Assembly (NCBI RefSeq): GCF_008831285.2
Contig: NC_045146.1
Coordinates: 4,412,972 to 4,476,971, forward strand
Length of the DNA: 64,000 nt
Direction: 5' to 3'
From: Nymphaea colorata
Lineage: Eukaryota; Streptophyta; Magnoliopsida; Nymphaeales; Nymphaeaceae
The position numbers and the translations under genes were made by a program. A model generated the notes under the pieces. It did not search any database, was not told the origin of the DNA, and was given only the letters and a program-made list of their open reading frames with translations. Shown piece after piece: positions 10,338 through 20,257 of this stretch; positions within the stretch are counted from its first letter, which is position 1; each line of letters opens with the position of its first letter.

Positions 10338-12190
10338 AAAACAGAGCCTGCCATTAGGCTCTACGCGGTTCCCACACATTAGTCAAGACGGTGAGCACCC
10401 TCCAAGTGACGCCCTCTTCCACCCAGGTCCCATTGGAAGTGGTCGAGCTTTGTGGTTGCAGTCGGTTGGTTCTCCTTTGTTTTACCCCTGGTATGGCTAT
10501 GCTGCTCTACTGTTCATGGCCGAGGAAAAGAGATGCTTAGCCTTGGTTGGACAAGCCCATTTCGGGCCATGTGCAGCTCGCCCAAGCTTGCTGTGCCTTT
10601 CAATGGCTGATCCTTGCACGGAGTGGGGTAGTAGATCGGGTTGTTTGCTCAGTGTTTCCCCTTTCTCCTGGTTGTCATGCTGCTCAACTCGATTTGGTTG
10701 TCACACAGAGGTTTCGCAACCATATGTCGTGGCTGGCATCAGTCCAGCCACCCCCTCAGGTTGCTACTTCTCGTAGCCGGGGAAGTGTAGTGCTGATTGG
10801 TGGGAGATTTGGGGGTCTTGTCGCCCAAGGGTCTTGCTGCTACCCCAGTTTAACACTTGCTGGTCTAGATGACAGCGAGGATTAGGTTGCCATTCTCTCG
10901 CCCAAGGCCAGATTTTGACCTCTGAGTGCTGTTGAACCGAATCAACCTCCTTCTTCTCGAAAGAAGTCACCCTTTTGTGATGTGGTTTAGCCTGCATTTT
11001 GCCCGGGTTCTTTGCAGTCTGGTTGCCTTGTTCCAAGGCATAGATAGTTGCAGGCAGTCCACCCTTCTTGTCAAACACAATGGTCCTATCAAGTAAATCG
11101 AGGGAGACGTCGTTGAACGACTTCACCACTGGCCTCCAAGTGTTATGTTCGACCCGCAGCCAACGAAGACATACATGTCTGTTTAGAATTGTTGGCCTTG
11201 TACACTGATCTCTATGTTTTCGTAGGCTGCACAGTAGAGTCCTCTATCGTTGTCCCTCATTCCCACATCTAGGGAATGGCACTCCCTGCCTTCATCTTGG
11301 ATGATGGCTCATGCAAATTTGGGCAAAACTGTCATCCATGTGCAACACTACGCCTCTTGTGCCAATATCTCCCCCCCACTCGAAGTACACCCATGGTGGG
11401 TGCTCTGGTTTTGGTCCAACCACCCCCCACAGGCTGTCGCTTTATGCTTCTACAATGCTACAGGGTCTGTGCATTGGAGGTCAGTCCCTAGTTGAGTATC
11501 GATGCAACCCATGATGTTGTCCAATGATTCCTGCTGAATTTGGTGGTTGGGGGTGCTAGGACATATGCTGCTCATCCCTGGCAAGAATCTTATTTTTCTC
11601 GGTCTGAGGTGGTCCCTCCTGTTCAGTTGGGGCTAGTTCCTTCCCTCAGTATGTACGTCAGTCTCGGGCTTAAGTCAGCACCCACAGAAAGGTCCTCCTA
11701 TGTTGTCCCTTAGTTGAGCAACCTATTGTTTCTAGACGTCTTGGGTAGTCCCACCATCAACGTGTAACACTACCTCGCTGGTGCCGATATACCTTCTCAC
11801 CCTCAGCTCCTTAGTGTCAGGCGTTAAAACAGCTTTTGGAAGCACCTTGATGCAGCTTCCTTCTCAGCTGGATGTAGGACCAAGATGGCAGTTGCAGGCT
11901 GTTTGGGTACTCCCGTTCTCCTTCCTTAGACCATTGGCTGAAGACAGTGCAGCCGATCAGAAGGCTAGATATCATCCTCGGTTGTAGCCTCAATGCTTTC
12001 AGTTTCATCTGCGGGTTTCATTTTGCCCCCTATAGAGACTCATTGTGGTTCTCTTGTCCCATATCAACTCAGAATACTAGGTGGTGCCCTACTGGTCGAG
12101 TGACCAGTTCTCCTCTCTTGAACATGCAGCCTTATGCCTTGCGCGGACAAGGTGATCTTCTTCTTTGGTCACCAAAGTTGAGCAGGAGGT
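10338..12190 (-). other. Interior (3' part) of long-LTR element
   Basis: GC-richer than the flanks and full of short frames on both strands. I see no protease, reverse transcriptase, RNase H or integrase motif in any frame. One 121-residue minus-strand frame is listed separately. The copia insertion starts at its right edge. Confidence 0.5.
10764..11129 (-). CDS. Unrecognised 121-residue frame in retroelement interior
   Basis: I do not recognise this protein. It begins with a SFNDVSLDLLDRTIVFDKKGG segment and then a basic stretch (KMQAKPHHKR-SFEKKE). There is no signal peptide, membrane segment or zinc-binding pattern. It lies on the coding strand of the surrounding long-LTR element, near its 3' end, so it may be a remnant of that element's own reading frame. 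It may equally be a chance frame in GC-rich DNA. Confidence 0.25.
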   Translation of the reverse strand: MVKSFNDVSLDLLDRTIVFDKKGGLPATIYALEQGNQTAKNPGKMQAKPHHKRVTSFEKKEVDSVQQHSEVKIWPWAREWQPNPRCHLDQQVLNWGSSKTLGRQDPQISHQSALHFPGYEK

Positions 12191-12195
12191 GTTCT
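12191..12195. repeat. Target-site duplication GTTCT (left)
   Basis: GTTCT sits directly left of the copia element and is repeated at 18279-18283, directly right of it. Confidence 0.85.
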
Positions 12196-12413
12196 TGTTG
12201 GAACTTTGCGAGGAATCTAGATAGCGCACAAACGAAGATGCATAAATCGAAATAACATTCATGATTCATGTGTTTCATAAGGGCGGAAGAAGAACCTGTA
12301 GAGGCGACTGCCGACTGAATGTCGGCGGCTGTGGGAAGAACGACTACAGTCCCCATAGACTCGTTCCCCAGCGGAGGTAGCGGCGGCGGCAATGGGTTTC
12401 TCTCCTCAGCCAT
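12196..12413 (-). other. Open frame inside 3' LTR, conserved in both LTRs
   Basis: On the minus strand an ATG at 12413 opens a frame starting MAEERNPLPPPLPPLGNESM. The same frame opens at 18106 in the 5' LTR. The two copies differ inside it by substitutions and one 3-nt indel that keeps the frame, while a 4-nt indel lies upstream of the ATG. It is proline-rich at the start, then Ala/Ser-rich, with no known domain. It could be a short leader peptide or chance. Confidence 0.35.
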
Positions 12414-12589
12414 AGCAGCCCAGTGATGGGGACAGACAATTCACGTATGGCTAAGGGGACCGATTACCCAGACGGCAAAAACTGAATGTGTCACACACCA
12501 TCACAAGACACGAGTATTTATACTTAAGGGTCCGAAATGGATATGGACCCGTATCGATGCAGGACTATCCAGATGGAGAAATCCCAAGA
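12196..12589 (-). repeat. 3' LTR of copia element 1
   Basis: Matches 17891-18278 with about 20 differences including a 3-nt and a 4-nt indel. The plus-strand start is TGTTGG. The inner end reads TCTTGGG on the minus strand where the other LTR has TGTTGAG, so its terminal G has mutated. Confidence 0.92.
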
Positions 12590-12598
12590 ATCTCCCAC
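12590..12598 (-). other. Polypurine tract of copia element 1
   Basis: GTGGGAGAT on the minus strand lies directly upstream of the 3' LTR. Confidence 0.65.
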
Positions 12599-12789
12599 TA
12601 GTCCAAGTCGATATCGAGGGTAAACAAAATGAATGGACTAGCCTTAAAATCCATTCCAAGGTCTCACCTTGTTGTCTTACAAAACTTCTCAACAAACAAA
12701 TGAGAATACAAAATAAATAGACAACAAACTTAATGAGAATCAACAAACTGTATGTGATCACATTCATAAATGTTTGCATAATAGTGTGT

Positions 12790-13521
12790 TTACATTGAAC
12801 TACACAAACCCATCCTCTTAACATGTTCAAAGAACATACCAGATACTAGCGCTTTAGTAAGAGGATCTGCAACCATATCTGTAGTCCCAATGTGTTGAAT
12901 ACACACTAGTTGATTCTCTGTCTTTTCCTTAACAACAAAATACTTAAGTTCCATATGCTTATAAGAAGTACTACTTTTGTTGTTGTTAGAAAAGGACACT
13001 GCAGCTTCATTATCACAGTAAACCTTAAGTGGTCTATCAATAGAATCCACTATCTTGAGCTGTGAAATGAAATTCTTTATCCAAATTGCCTGTGATGTAG
13101 TCTCATATAATGCAATGAATTCTGCTTCCACGGTGTAAGCAGCAGTCACAGTCTGCTTTTTGCTCCCCCATGAGATGACACCTCCTGATAGAAGGAAAAC
13201 AAAACCAGTAGTAGACTTTCTACTATCGGTACATCCTCCAAGATCGGCATCAGAATAGCCAATCACTTCTAAATGGTCCACCTTGCGATATGTCAACATG
13301 TAATCTTTTGTCTCTTGCAAGTACCGCATGACTCTCTTTACGGCCTTCCAATGTGCCATGCCTGGATTGGATTGAAATCTACCAAGCATGCCAACAGCAA
13401 AGGAAATGTCAGGCCTAGTACAAATCTGCGCATACTGCAAGTTGCCAACCACAGATGCATATGGAATGTTGATCATTTGTGCCTTTTCAAATTCGTCATT
13501 TGGACAATCATTTAGGCTCAA
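12790..13521 (-). pseudogene. Copia 1 RNase H domain (pol C-terminus)
   Basis: This domain would degrade the RNA strand of the RNA/DNA hybrid during reverse transcription. The 243-residue open stretch begins with the end of reverse transcriptase (Y-SVVGNLQYAQICTRPDIS). It then shows copia RNase H motifs: YSDADLGG, the catalytic Glu in TVEAEFIAL, YCDNEAAV, and ADPLTKAL near the end. The domain itself is intact. An in-frame TGA at its upstream edge separates it from the reverse transcriptase in the same frame. Confidence 0.92.
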
Positions 13522-13527
13522 TTTATC

Positions 13528-14350
13528 TCATTTAGCTATGGGTGCCGAAATAGGAGAAAAATTCTCCATCCCATATCTCTTAAGAACTTTATTGATGTAT
13601 GCTGATTGGGAGAGACTTAAAACACATTTAGATCTGTCTCGACGAATCTCAATGCCGAGAACAAATGAAGCCTCACCCATGTCCTTCATCTCAAAATGAG
13701 ATGCGAGAAAATGTTTGGTTTCTGTTAGCAATTGAAGATCATTTGAAGCAAGTAAAATGTCATCCACATATAAAGTCAAAATTATGAACTTACTCCCACA
13801 TGTCTTAAGATACACACATCAATCAATGATGTTTTCTGTAAACCCAAAAGTCGTAATGACTTCAGAAAACTTAATGTACCATTGACATGAGGCCTGTTTA
13901 AGTCCATAAATCGCTTTATTAAGCTTGCAAACCAAATGATCTTTACCACTCTCAGAAAACCCTTGAGGTTGATCCATATATACCTCTTCATCTAAATCAC
14001 CATTCAAGAAAGCCGTTTTCACATCCATCTGATGTAGCTCTAAGTCAAAATGAGCTACAAGTGCAAGGACAATCCTCATTGACTCTTTAGCAGAGACAGG
14101 TAAATATGTCTCATTATAGTCAATGCTCTCCATTTGTGTGAATATTTTAGCAACTAATCTTGCCTTGTATCTCTCTATGTTGCCTTTAGAGTTCCTCTTG
14201 GTCTTATAGACCCATTTACACCCTACGGGTTTTACTCCTTTAGGCAACGATACAAGTCTCCATGTCTGGTTTTTAGCCATAGAGTCAAGATCTTCTTTCA
14301 TGGCATTAATCCAGAACCTATATTGTTTGCTTTCAACGGCTTCATTGAAT
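13528..14350 (-). pseudogene. Copia 1 reverse transcriptase
   Basis: The enzyme would copy the element RNA into DNA in virus-like particles. Seen in order are the entry motif [16 protein letters not shown], the catalytic Asp in [17 protein letters not shown], and LYVDDILLAS, the YVDD box of copia enzymes. The copia-typical RLVAKGF appears altered (RLVAKIF). Two in-frame stops, one after ENIID near 13816-13818 and one after PIAK at 13528-13530, break the enzyme. Confidence 0.92.
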
Positions 14351-15420
14351 GTGAAAGGATCATCATCAACATCTATGAAATCACTAGGCTCTTGTAGGTA
14401 TACCACATAGTCTGATGATATGGCAGATCTCCTGGCTCTTGCAGATCTACGAACAGGTAATTGATCATTTTCAATTTGTATGTCTACATCTTGTTCGTGT
14501 TCATCAGTATGATCTACATTTAATTTATCTGGATCTGATGCATTACCTGTATGATTTGCATTCATGTCATCCTGGGAGACAACATAATCATAGACATTTA
14601 TATTCTCTTTAACAGGTCTACTTTCAGTATCCTGTATTTCCTCAAAATTGAGGTTTTGTAATGCATCTAATCCAAATGAGTCATCTTCCAGGAACTTAGC
14701 CTTATCTGTTTCCACAATATGTGGTGTATGAGATGGACAATAAAACCTATAGCCTTTCGATCTTTCTGGATAACCAATAAAGAAACCACTGGTTGTTCTA
14801 GGATCAAAGGCTTTTATATAGGGGTTATACAATTTAACTTCAGCAGGACATCCCCATATGTGCATATAAGAAAGAGAAGGTTTCCTACCTGTCCATAACT
14901 CGTAAGGAGTTGTAGGAACAGCTTTAGTAGGAACCCTATTTTGGATATGCACTGCTATCCTGAGAGCTTCACCCCACAAGGTTAGAGGAAGAGTAGAGTA
15001 ATTTAACATAGCTCGAACCATTTCTTTAAGCGTATGATTTCTTCTTTCAGCAACACCATTTTGGTAGGCGCTGCCTGACATAGTGTATTGAGGCACAATG
15101 CCTTATTCCTTTAGAAATCGCGTTAATGGTCCCTCCCTTTGTCCCATCTCAGTGAACCTACCATAATATTCACCACCTCTATCTGATCTGACTATCTTGA
15201 TAACTGCATCGGTTTGTTTCTCTACTTCTTTCTTATATTTCTTGAAAACTTGACACACATCGGATTTTTCAAAGATTAAGTAGAGGTACAAATACCGAGA
15301 ATAGTCATCTATAAAGGTGACAAAATACTTTTCACCTGTGTAACAATGAGGGAAAGGTCCACAAACATCTGTGTGAACAATTCCTAATCTTTCAGCACAT
15401 CGCTCGGCACCTTCTTTATA
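14351..15420 (-). pseudogene. Copia 1 integrase and C-terminal linker
   Basis: Integrase inserts the DNA copy into the genome. The first catalytic Asp is in IVHTDVCGPFP, the second in RSDRGGEY, and the Glu in [26 protein letters not shown] marks the C-terminal part. An acidic linker leads to reverse transcriptase. An in-frame stop at 15103-15105 (after FLKE) falls between the second Asp and the Glu. A frameshift near 15420 separates it from the protease part. Confidence 0.92.
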
Positions 15421-16030
15421 TATGTTGCTTTGCCTTTATGCAATCTACACATATGTCGTTATCTGTAAAATCAAGAGATCGTAAGATCCCTTCATTTATG
15501 AGTCTCCTTATTCTCTTTTCAGAGATATGACCCAAACGGTGGTGCCATAGCATGTATGAATCATCCTTTATGGTACTACGCTTATTGTCAAATATATTAT
15601 GAATAGAAACCAACGGTTCAGGAGATTGGATCTTCACATTCAACTTGTATAAACCATCATACAAAATAGCAAAACCAATTTCAACAAGATCTTTATAAAT
15701 GAACATCTTTGAATTATCAAACTTTAAACAAAAATCAAATTTGTCCAATCTTGATACAGAAATCAAGTTTCTACTATATGATGGAACAAAGAAAACATCA
15801 TGAAGATCCAAAACAAAGCCAGTATCAAGCCTAATCTGGCATTCTCTTACAGCCTTCACATGTGAGCGCATTTTGTTTCTTGACAAAATACTCCTCTCAT
15901 GTAGCGTTGGTTCCCTTTTTCTCAGAAAGTCATGTAAAGAATTGGCAATATGCACAGTAGCACCAGAGTCAATCCACCAGCTATTAATAGGAACATGTAA
16001 CATATTACTTTCAAGTAAAACAAATGACAT
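15416..16030 (-). pseudogene. Copia 1 protease and gag-pre-integrase region
   Basis: The aspartic protease that would process the polyprotein shows its active site in WWIDSGATVHI. About 130 residues later the gag-pre-integrase zinc region reads WHHRLGHIS-KRIRRL, then CVDCIKAKQ. The frame is open for about 200 residues and is continuous upstream with the zinc knuckle. It ends at a stop caused by a frameshift just before the integrase core. Confidence 0.9.
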
Positions 16031-16461
16031 GTTACCTTTCTTCTCTAACCAATTCTTATATTTGATGCAGTCTGACTTCTTATGCCCCTTTTTCTTGCAA
16101 AAGAAACACTTTATAGGAGCTAAGTTAGTTTGCGCAGTTTGAGAAGCAGGTTGACTTGATGACTTCTTCTCTAACCACGTATGTTCTTAGCGACCATTGA
16201 TTGCAAAAGCAACAAACTTAGTCGGTTAGAACGCCTCCACTTGTCAAAATACGCTATTTCATTATGTGTACTTTCTGGTGTAAGAGGTGGTGGCTCAGGT
16301 CGCCTCAAAGCCATATCCAGATCCATATACCCCAATGTAAACACAACATTTTCTTTCCATTCAGCATAATTGGAATCATCAAGTAAAGGGATAGAATTTG
16401 AGCTATTCAAATAAATAGAACCAGGCACTGCAGACGACAAAAGACATCTATAAGTTGTCAT
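16031..16461 (-). pseudogene. Copia 1 gag, internally deleted
   Basis: The gag protein would form the particle and bind RNA. The N-terminal part (96 residues, with LLDDSNYAEWKENVVFTLGY) is open. It stops at 16171, where the frame should continue into the central gag domain. In another frame a zinc knuckle CFFCKKKGHKKSDC follows within about 35 codons. Copia gag usually has well over 100 further residues between these parts, so the middle is deleted. A 13-nt word, GGTTAGAGAAGAA, occurs both at the junction and just after the zinc knuckle. Confidence 0.85.
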
Positions 16462-17874
16462 GCATTATATGAGACAAACCATATGGAACAGTAAACCAAA
16501 TAAAAGGCTCTTTATGTCTACTATTTCCAAGACAAATACCCAGGGTCATTAGGATACTACTTTGATAATATACCTAACACGCACATGTATTCCGTCTTAA
16601 CTTTATCTAGTAAAACTAGGAAATGTAATTCCAAACTATAGTTAAGCATAACACCTTTGAGTGTAAAATGACAGAACTATGTAAGGATCTATTTTCCTAT
16701 TTTACTCTACTTATTATCCTGAACATAACACACTACCTTTGAGTAATTATGTTACTTCAAATGAGAATAAATACAACATGAAACACTAATGTGCCTTTAA
16801 ATCATGCATAGTCACTTTGGTGAGGTATGACATGATTTAACTAATCATAGGCTCTTTACATTAACGTTATCGTACAAACTTTATGATCATGCAATAAAAC
16901 TAACTTTAGCATAATCCTAAACAAAACATGATACAAGAATATAATATGTCATAATAACACATTTAAAATGAAACACACGAACCATTTCTGCATAATCAAC
17001 TTAATGCTATCTAAATTGTTCATTAAATCTCCATAAAACATAATGAATCGGTCCTGTATCGATCTAGAATGATCGAACCAATTCATTAAACACCGTAAAT
17101 GGACATGCAACCACATCAACCAGCACCCTCTAGTTTAGAACCGGTCCCGTATCAGTCCTAAATTGACCGAACCGGCAGAAAACTAGATGAACCGATCCGA
17201 AAAGGGAGAGAACCGGTCTCAAACAACTCTGAATCGGTTCGAAAAGGCCTAAATCGGTTCTAAAACTGAATGAACCAGTCTGAAAATCAACTGAACCGGT
17301 CCTGAAAAGATCCGAGTCGGTCCCAAAATGTCCGAATCGGTCCTAAAACGGACCGAATCGGTTCTGAAACGGATCGAATCGGTTCTGAAATGGACCGAAT
17401 CGGTTCTGTTTTAAAAAATCAGGCCGAATGGATAGCGGGCGGGCAGAAAATGAGCGCCGAGCGACAACGGAATTTTTTTTTTTTTGAATCTTTATGGATC
17501 CGGGTCGGGTTAGCATGACCCGACCCGGGTCCGACCCACCCGCTCTACCCGCGAGCGGTTTCGAGCGTCGTCTCCACCGCTCGCCTGCCGAACGGCAGAC
17601 GGGCGGTGGTGTGCCACCGGCAGGCCACCCAACTCCGTGGGTGGCCGCCGGTGGGTGCCGACAGGGCGTTCGACCGTCGCCCGCCGCGATGGCGGGCCGT
17701 CCCTCACCGAAGACCGGTCGGAATCCGGCCTTCCCCTTTCCCTCAAAACAGAACCGACGGCTTCCATCACCCACACGATGGAGGCCGTCGCCCTCTTTCC
17801 ACATTCCACACTTCTGCCCTATTCTCTTTGCGTGAAAACAGAATGCAAAGGGAAATGCGCAGAGGAATCGTGGT
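16462..17874 (-). other. Leader region of copia element 1
   Basis: About 1.4 kb between PBS and gag with no recognised protein. The half nearer gag is AT-rich. The half nearer the LTR is strikingly GC-rich (about 17480-17800) and gives long overlapping frames on both strands, including one of 182 residues on the minus strand. They carry no known motif and are best seen as compositional artefacts. Confidence 0.6.
17040..17410. repeat. Degenerate 21-bp tandem repeat
   Basis: A word close to CCGAATCGGTTCTGAAACGGA recurs about every 21 bases. The last three copies (about 17335-17405) are nearly identical; earlier copies become degenerate towards 17040. It lies in the copia 1 leader. Confidence 0.85.
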
Positions 17875-17890
17875 GTGGGCCCATAACCCA
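17875..17890 (-). other. Half-tRNA primer-binding site (iMet anticodon arm)
   Basis: The plus strand GTGGGCCCATAACCCA is identical to the anticodon stem and loop of plant initiator tRNA-Met as I know it (CAU anticodon inside). On the element strand it is therefore complementary to that internal part of the tRNA. It lies directly beside the 5' LTR, where the PBS must be. Drosophila copia is known to prime from such a cleaved half-tRNA. Confidence 0.8.
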
Positions 17891-18278
17891 TGGTTGGAGC
17901 ATTGCAAGGAATCTAGATAGCGCACAAACGAAGATGCAGAAATCGAAATAACATTCATGATTCATGTGTTTCATAAGGGCGGAAGAAGAACCTGTAGAGG
18001 CGACCGCAGACTGAATGTCGGCGGCTGTGGGAAGAACGGCTACAGTCCCCATAGAGTCGTTCCCCAGCGGAGGTAGCGGCGGCAGCGGGTTTCTCTCCTC
18101 AGCCATAGTAGCCCAGTGATGGGGACAGTTCACGTATGGCTAAGGGGACCGATTACCCAGACGGCAAAAACTGAATGTGTCACACACCATCACAAGACAC
18201 AAGTATTTATACTTAAGGGTCCGAAACCGATATGGACCCGTTTTGATGCAGGACTATCCAGATGGGGAAATCTCAACA
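17891..18278 (-). repeat. 5' LTR of copia element 1
   Basis: Plus-strand ends are TGGTTGG and TCTCAACA, so the element strand starts TGTTGAG. It matches the LTR at 12196-12589 over its length and carries the same internal open frame (ATG at 18106). Confidence 0.92.
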
Positions 18279-18283
18279 GTTCT
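18279..18283. repeat. Target-site duplication GTTCT (right)
   Basis: Perfect partner of 12191-12195. Confidence 0.85.
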
Positions 18284-18604
18284 CCCTTAACGGGGCAAGT
18301 TGTGTGTTGGGAGGAGTAGCGATCACACCTCTCCTTTCTCTCTTGGCAGCACCGGGAAGGTGACAAGTTTATCTTTTTCCATAAGGCCATTGGACTGCCC
18401 ACACTCATGCCCATATTCCCACTTTGCTTTACATGTAAAGCACTATCTTAACTTGGAACATACTTGTCTTTCCTTACGAGTTAGGCACTGACTCGATGGT
18501 ATCGGAGTGGGCAAGCAGTGGTTGGATTGCTTGTTGCCCATGCTGGCTTGTAGGGAGCTGTTATCTCTGGCCGGTATGTCCAGTTCATGCTTCTGGACTT
18601 CACC
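18284..18604 (-). other. Interior of long-LTR element between insertions
   Basis: About 320 bases joining the copia insertion to the coiled-coil-like frame. I see no recognisable protein motif. Confidence 0.5.
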
Positions 18605-18930
18605 CTATGTTGCTGCATTCCCAAGACTGGCCTCAGCCTCAGTCTTTTCATTCGCTGGCCGTTCATGGGCGTCAGCTTTCCCGTCCAGGTCTTTCACTTG
18701 CTGCAAGTGCCCTACTGGTGCGACACTCATCTGGACAGGTTTGTTGGCCATCAAGGACTGATCCAGTAGGGACTGACACTGCTCCTTGAGAAGATGCAAC
18801 TTAGCTTTTTGTTCATCATACCAGACACACACCTCTTCCTGAACACTTCTATTTTCACTCGGTTGTATAGGTTTGTTGGGTGTCATGGTCTGATCCAATA
18901 GGGATTGACGTTGCTCTTTGAGAAGTCGCC
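18605..18930 (-). pseudogene. Coiled-coil-like frame with 44-residue repeat
   Basis: The function is not recognised. The minus-strand frame contains two copies of a 44-residue unit starting LLKEQRQSLLDQ and LLKEQCQSLLDQ, each followed by a NKP(I/V)Q segment. The charged, leucine-spaced pattern suggests a coiled coil, as in retroelement gag proteins. The frame is cut at its upstream edge by the TG...CA insertion. On the far side of that insertion (about 26677-26705) the same frame resumes with WYNKQIAK, matching WYDEQKAK of the repeat unit. It ends at a stop at 18605. Confidence 0.55.
18926..18930. repeat. Target-site duplication TCGCC (left)
   Basis: TCGCC lies directly left of TGTCACACCCC and again at 26672-26676, right of GCATCACA. 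Confidence 0.75.
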
Positions 18931-19190
18931 TGTCACACCCCAACCCTTTGACCCTCAAATAAATTTTTTTGTTAAAATATAAAACATTGAGATGCGATGA
19001 CACAACGATTCAAAAGGAAAGAAGCTATGCAATTCAAAGACAGTGGGGAAACTTTTCATTATATGATAAATTCAGTCCATACAAATCACATCATATTTTT
19101 TCAATAATGCATATGACAAAAATGCTCCAAACCACAACATTGATGTCTAACAAAAACAAGACATCAAAGACCAAAACATGATGCGCCTAG

Positions 19191-19380
19191 TAGGCTTGGG
19201 CATCGGGCCGGGCCGGGTCGGCCCGTCTATTTAATGTCGTTAATGGCCCGCAAGTGGATCGGGTCGGCCCACTACCCGGCCCGATTATTACCGGGTCAGA
19301 CCGCGTCAACCATGTCTGAGGCCCGGCCCGGCCCGTTTTGTGAACTGTCGGGCCGGGCCTATTTGGTTTTTAAAACTGAC
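19191..19380. repeat. hAT terminal and subterminal GC-rich repeat
   Basis: It starts TAGGCTTGGGCATCGGGCC and then repeats GGCCCG/CGGGCC words in both orientations within 150 bases of AT-rich surroundings. Such subterminal words are usual transposase-binding sites in hAT elements. A GCGCCTAG before it might be one side of an 8-bp target duplication, but no partner was found. Confidence 0.6.
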
Positions 19381-19789
19381 CGTTGTTTATTTAATCTTCT
19401 TAATCAAGACAGACAATAATGCCAAACTGTGAAGTTGCACGGATTATATGCTTCCTAATAATGGATTCCGCTGATCCTAATTTGTACAATATCCATAATT
19501 AAACGAACTCGAAGAAGAAACAGAAACCAAACAAAATTGCCAACAATTGGAACTATTACTTCAAGAGCCTATCTCACTATCACACAAGATAGCCTTCTGT
19601 CGTTAACAAGAGACCATCCTAGGTACTTGGTTGGCACTCAGGAGAAATAGAAAATCAAAGAAAAACAATAACAGAAAGGAACACATCAAAGGAAGAAACT
19701 ATATAAAATATATGAAAGTAATCAGAAGAAATAATATAGGTTTTCTCTTCTCACTAGCCCACTGCGCCAAGCCAGCACCACCATCATTT
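19381..19789. other. hAT 3' region, non-coding
   Basis: AT-rich, without recognised features, between the terminal repeat and the minisatellite. Confidence 0.4.
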
Positions 19790-20257
19790 GAATTAACAAA
19801 AGCATCATTTAGAAATAAAATTAACTTGAATGTGGCTTGTTCACACTAATACCACCACCACCGCCATAATTTGAATTAACAAAAGCATCATTTAGAAATA
19901 AAATTAACTTGAATGTGGCATGTTTACACTAATACCACCACTACCACCATCATTTGAATTAACAAAAGCATCAGTTAGAAATAAAATTAACTTGAGTGTG
20001 GCATGTTCATACTAATACCACCACACCACTAGACCTTGAATTAACAAAAGCATCATTTAGAAATAAAATTAATTTGAATGCGGCATGTTCACACTAATAC
20101 CACCATCACCACCATCATTTGAATTAACAAAAGCATCATTTAGAAATAAAATTAACCTGAATGTGGCATGTTCATACTCATACCATCACCACCACCATCA
20201 TTTGAATTAACAAAAGCATCATTTATAAATAAAATGAACTTGAATGTGGCATGTTCA
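19790..20257. repeat. 83-bp minisatellite, six copies
   Basis: Copies start at 19790, 19873, 19956, 20038, 20121 and 20204, each with GAATTAACAAAAGCATCA followed by an AT-rich part and a CCACCA-rich end. The spacing of 82-83 is very regular. It lies 3' of the transposase gene inside the hAT element. Confidence 0.93.

Larger units (their letters stand above)
12196..18278 (-). mobile_element. Ty1/copia element 1 (nested)
   Basis: Complete but inactive copia retrotransposon of 6,083 bp on the minus strand, flanked by the perfect 5-bp duplication GTTCT. LTRs are 394 and 388 bp and look about 95% identical. Domain order in the sense direction is gag, zinc knuckle, protease, integrase, reverse transcriptase, RNase H, which is the copia order. 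The pol frame has three in-frame stops and a frameshift, and gag has lost its middle. The primer-binding site matches the anticodon arm of initiator tRNA-Met instead of its 3' end. It inserted into the interior of the long-LTR element. Confidence 0.93.

Noticed and set aside
10198-10776. 192-residue plus-strand frame
   Set aside because: It spans the LTR edge of a minus-strand retroelement, has no domain, and the frame is not conserved in the other LTR.
17875-17890. Match to initiator tRNA-Met as a tRNA gene
   Set aside because: Only the anticodon arm matches; there are no acceptor, D or T arms. Its position beside an LTR explains it as a primer-binding site.
17343-17891. 182-residue frame with QNRFGPF repeats and overlapping frames on both strands
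   Set aside because: Produced by GC-rich leader DNA and the 21-bp tandem repeat; no domain, and frames of similar length exist on the opposite strand.
19790-20257. CRISPR-like array
   Set aside because: Direct tandem repeats without spacers in plant DNA; it is a minisatellite.
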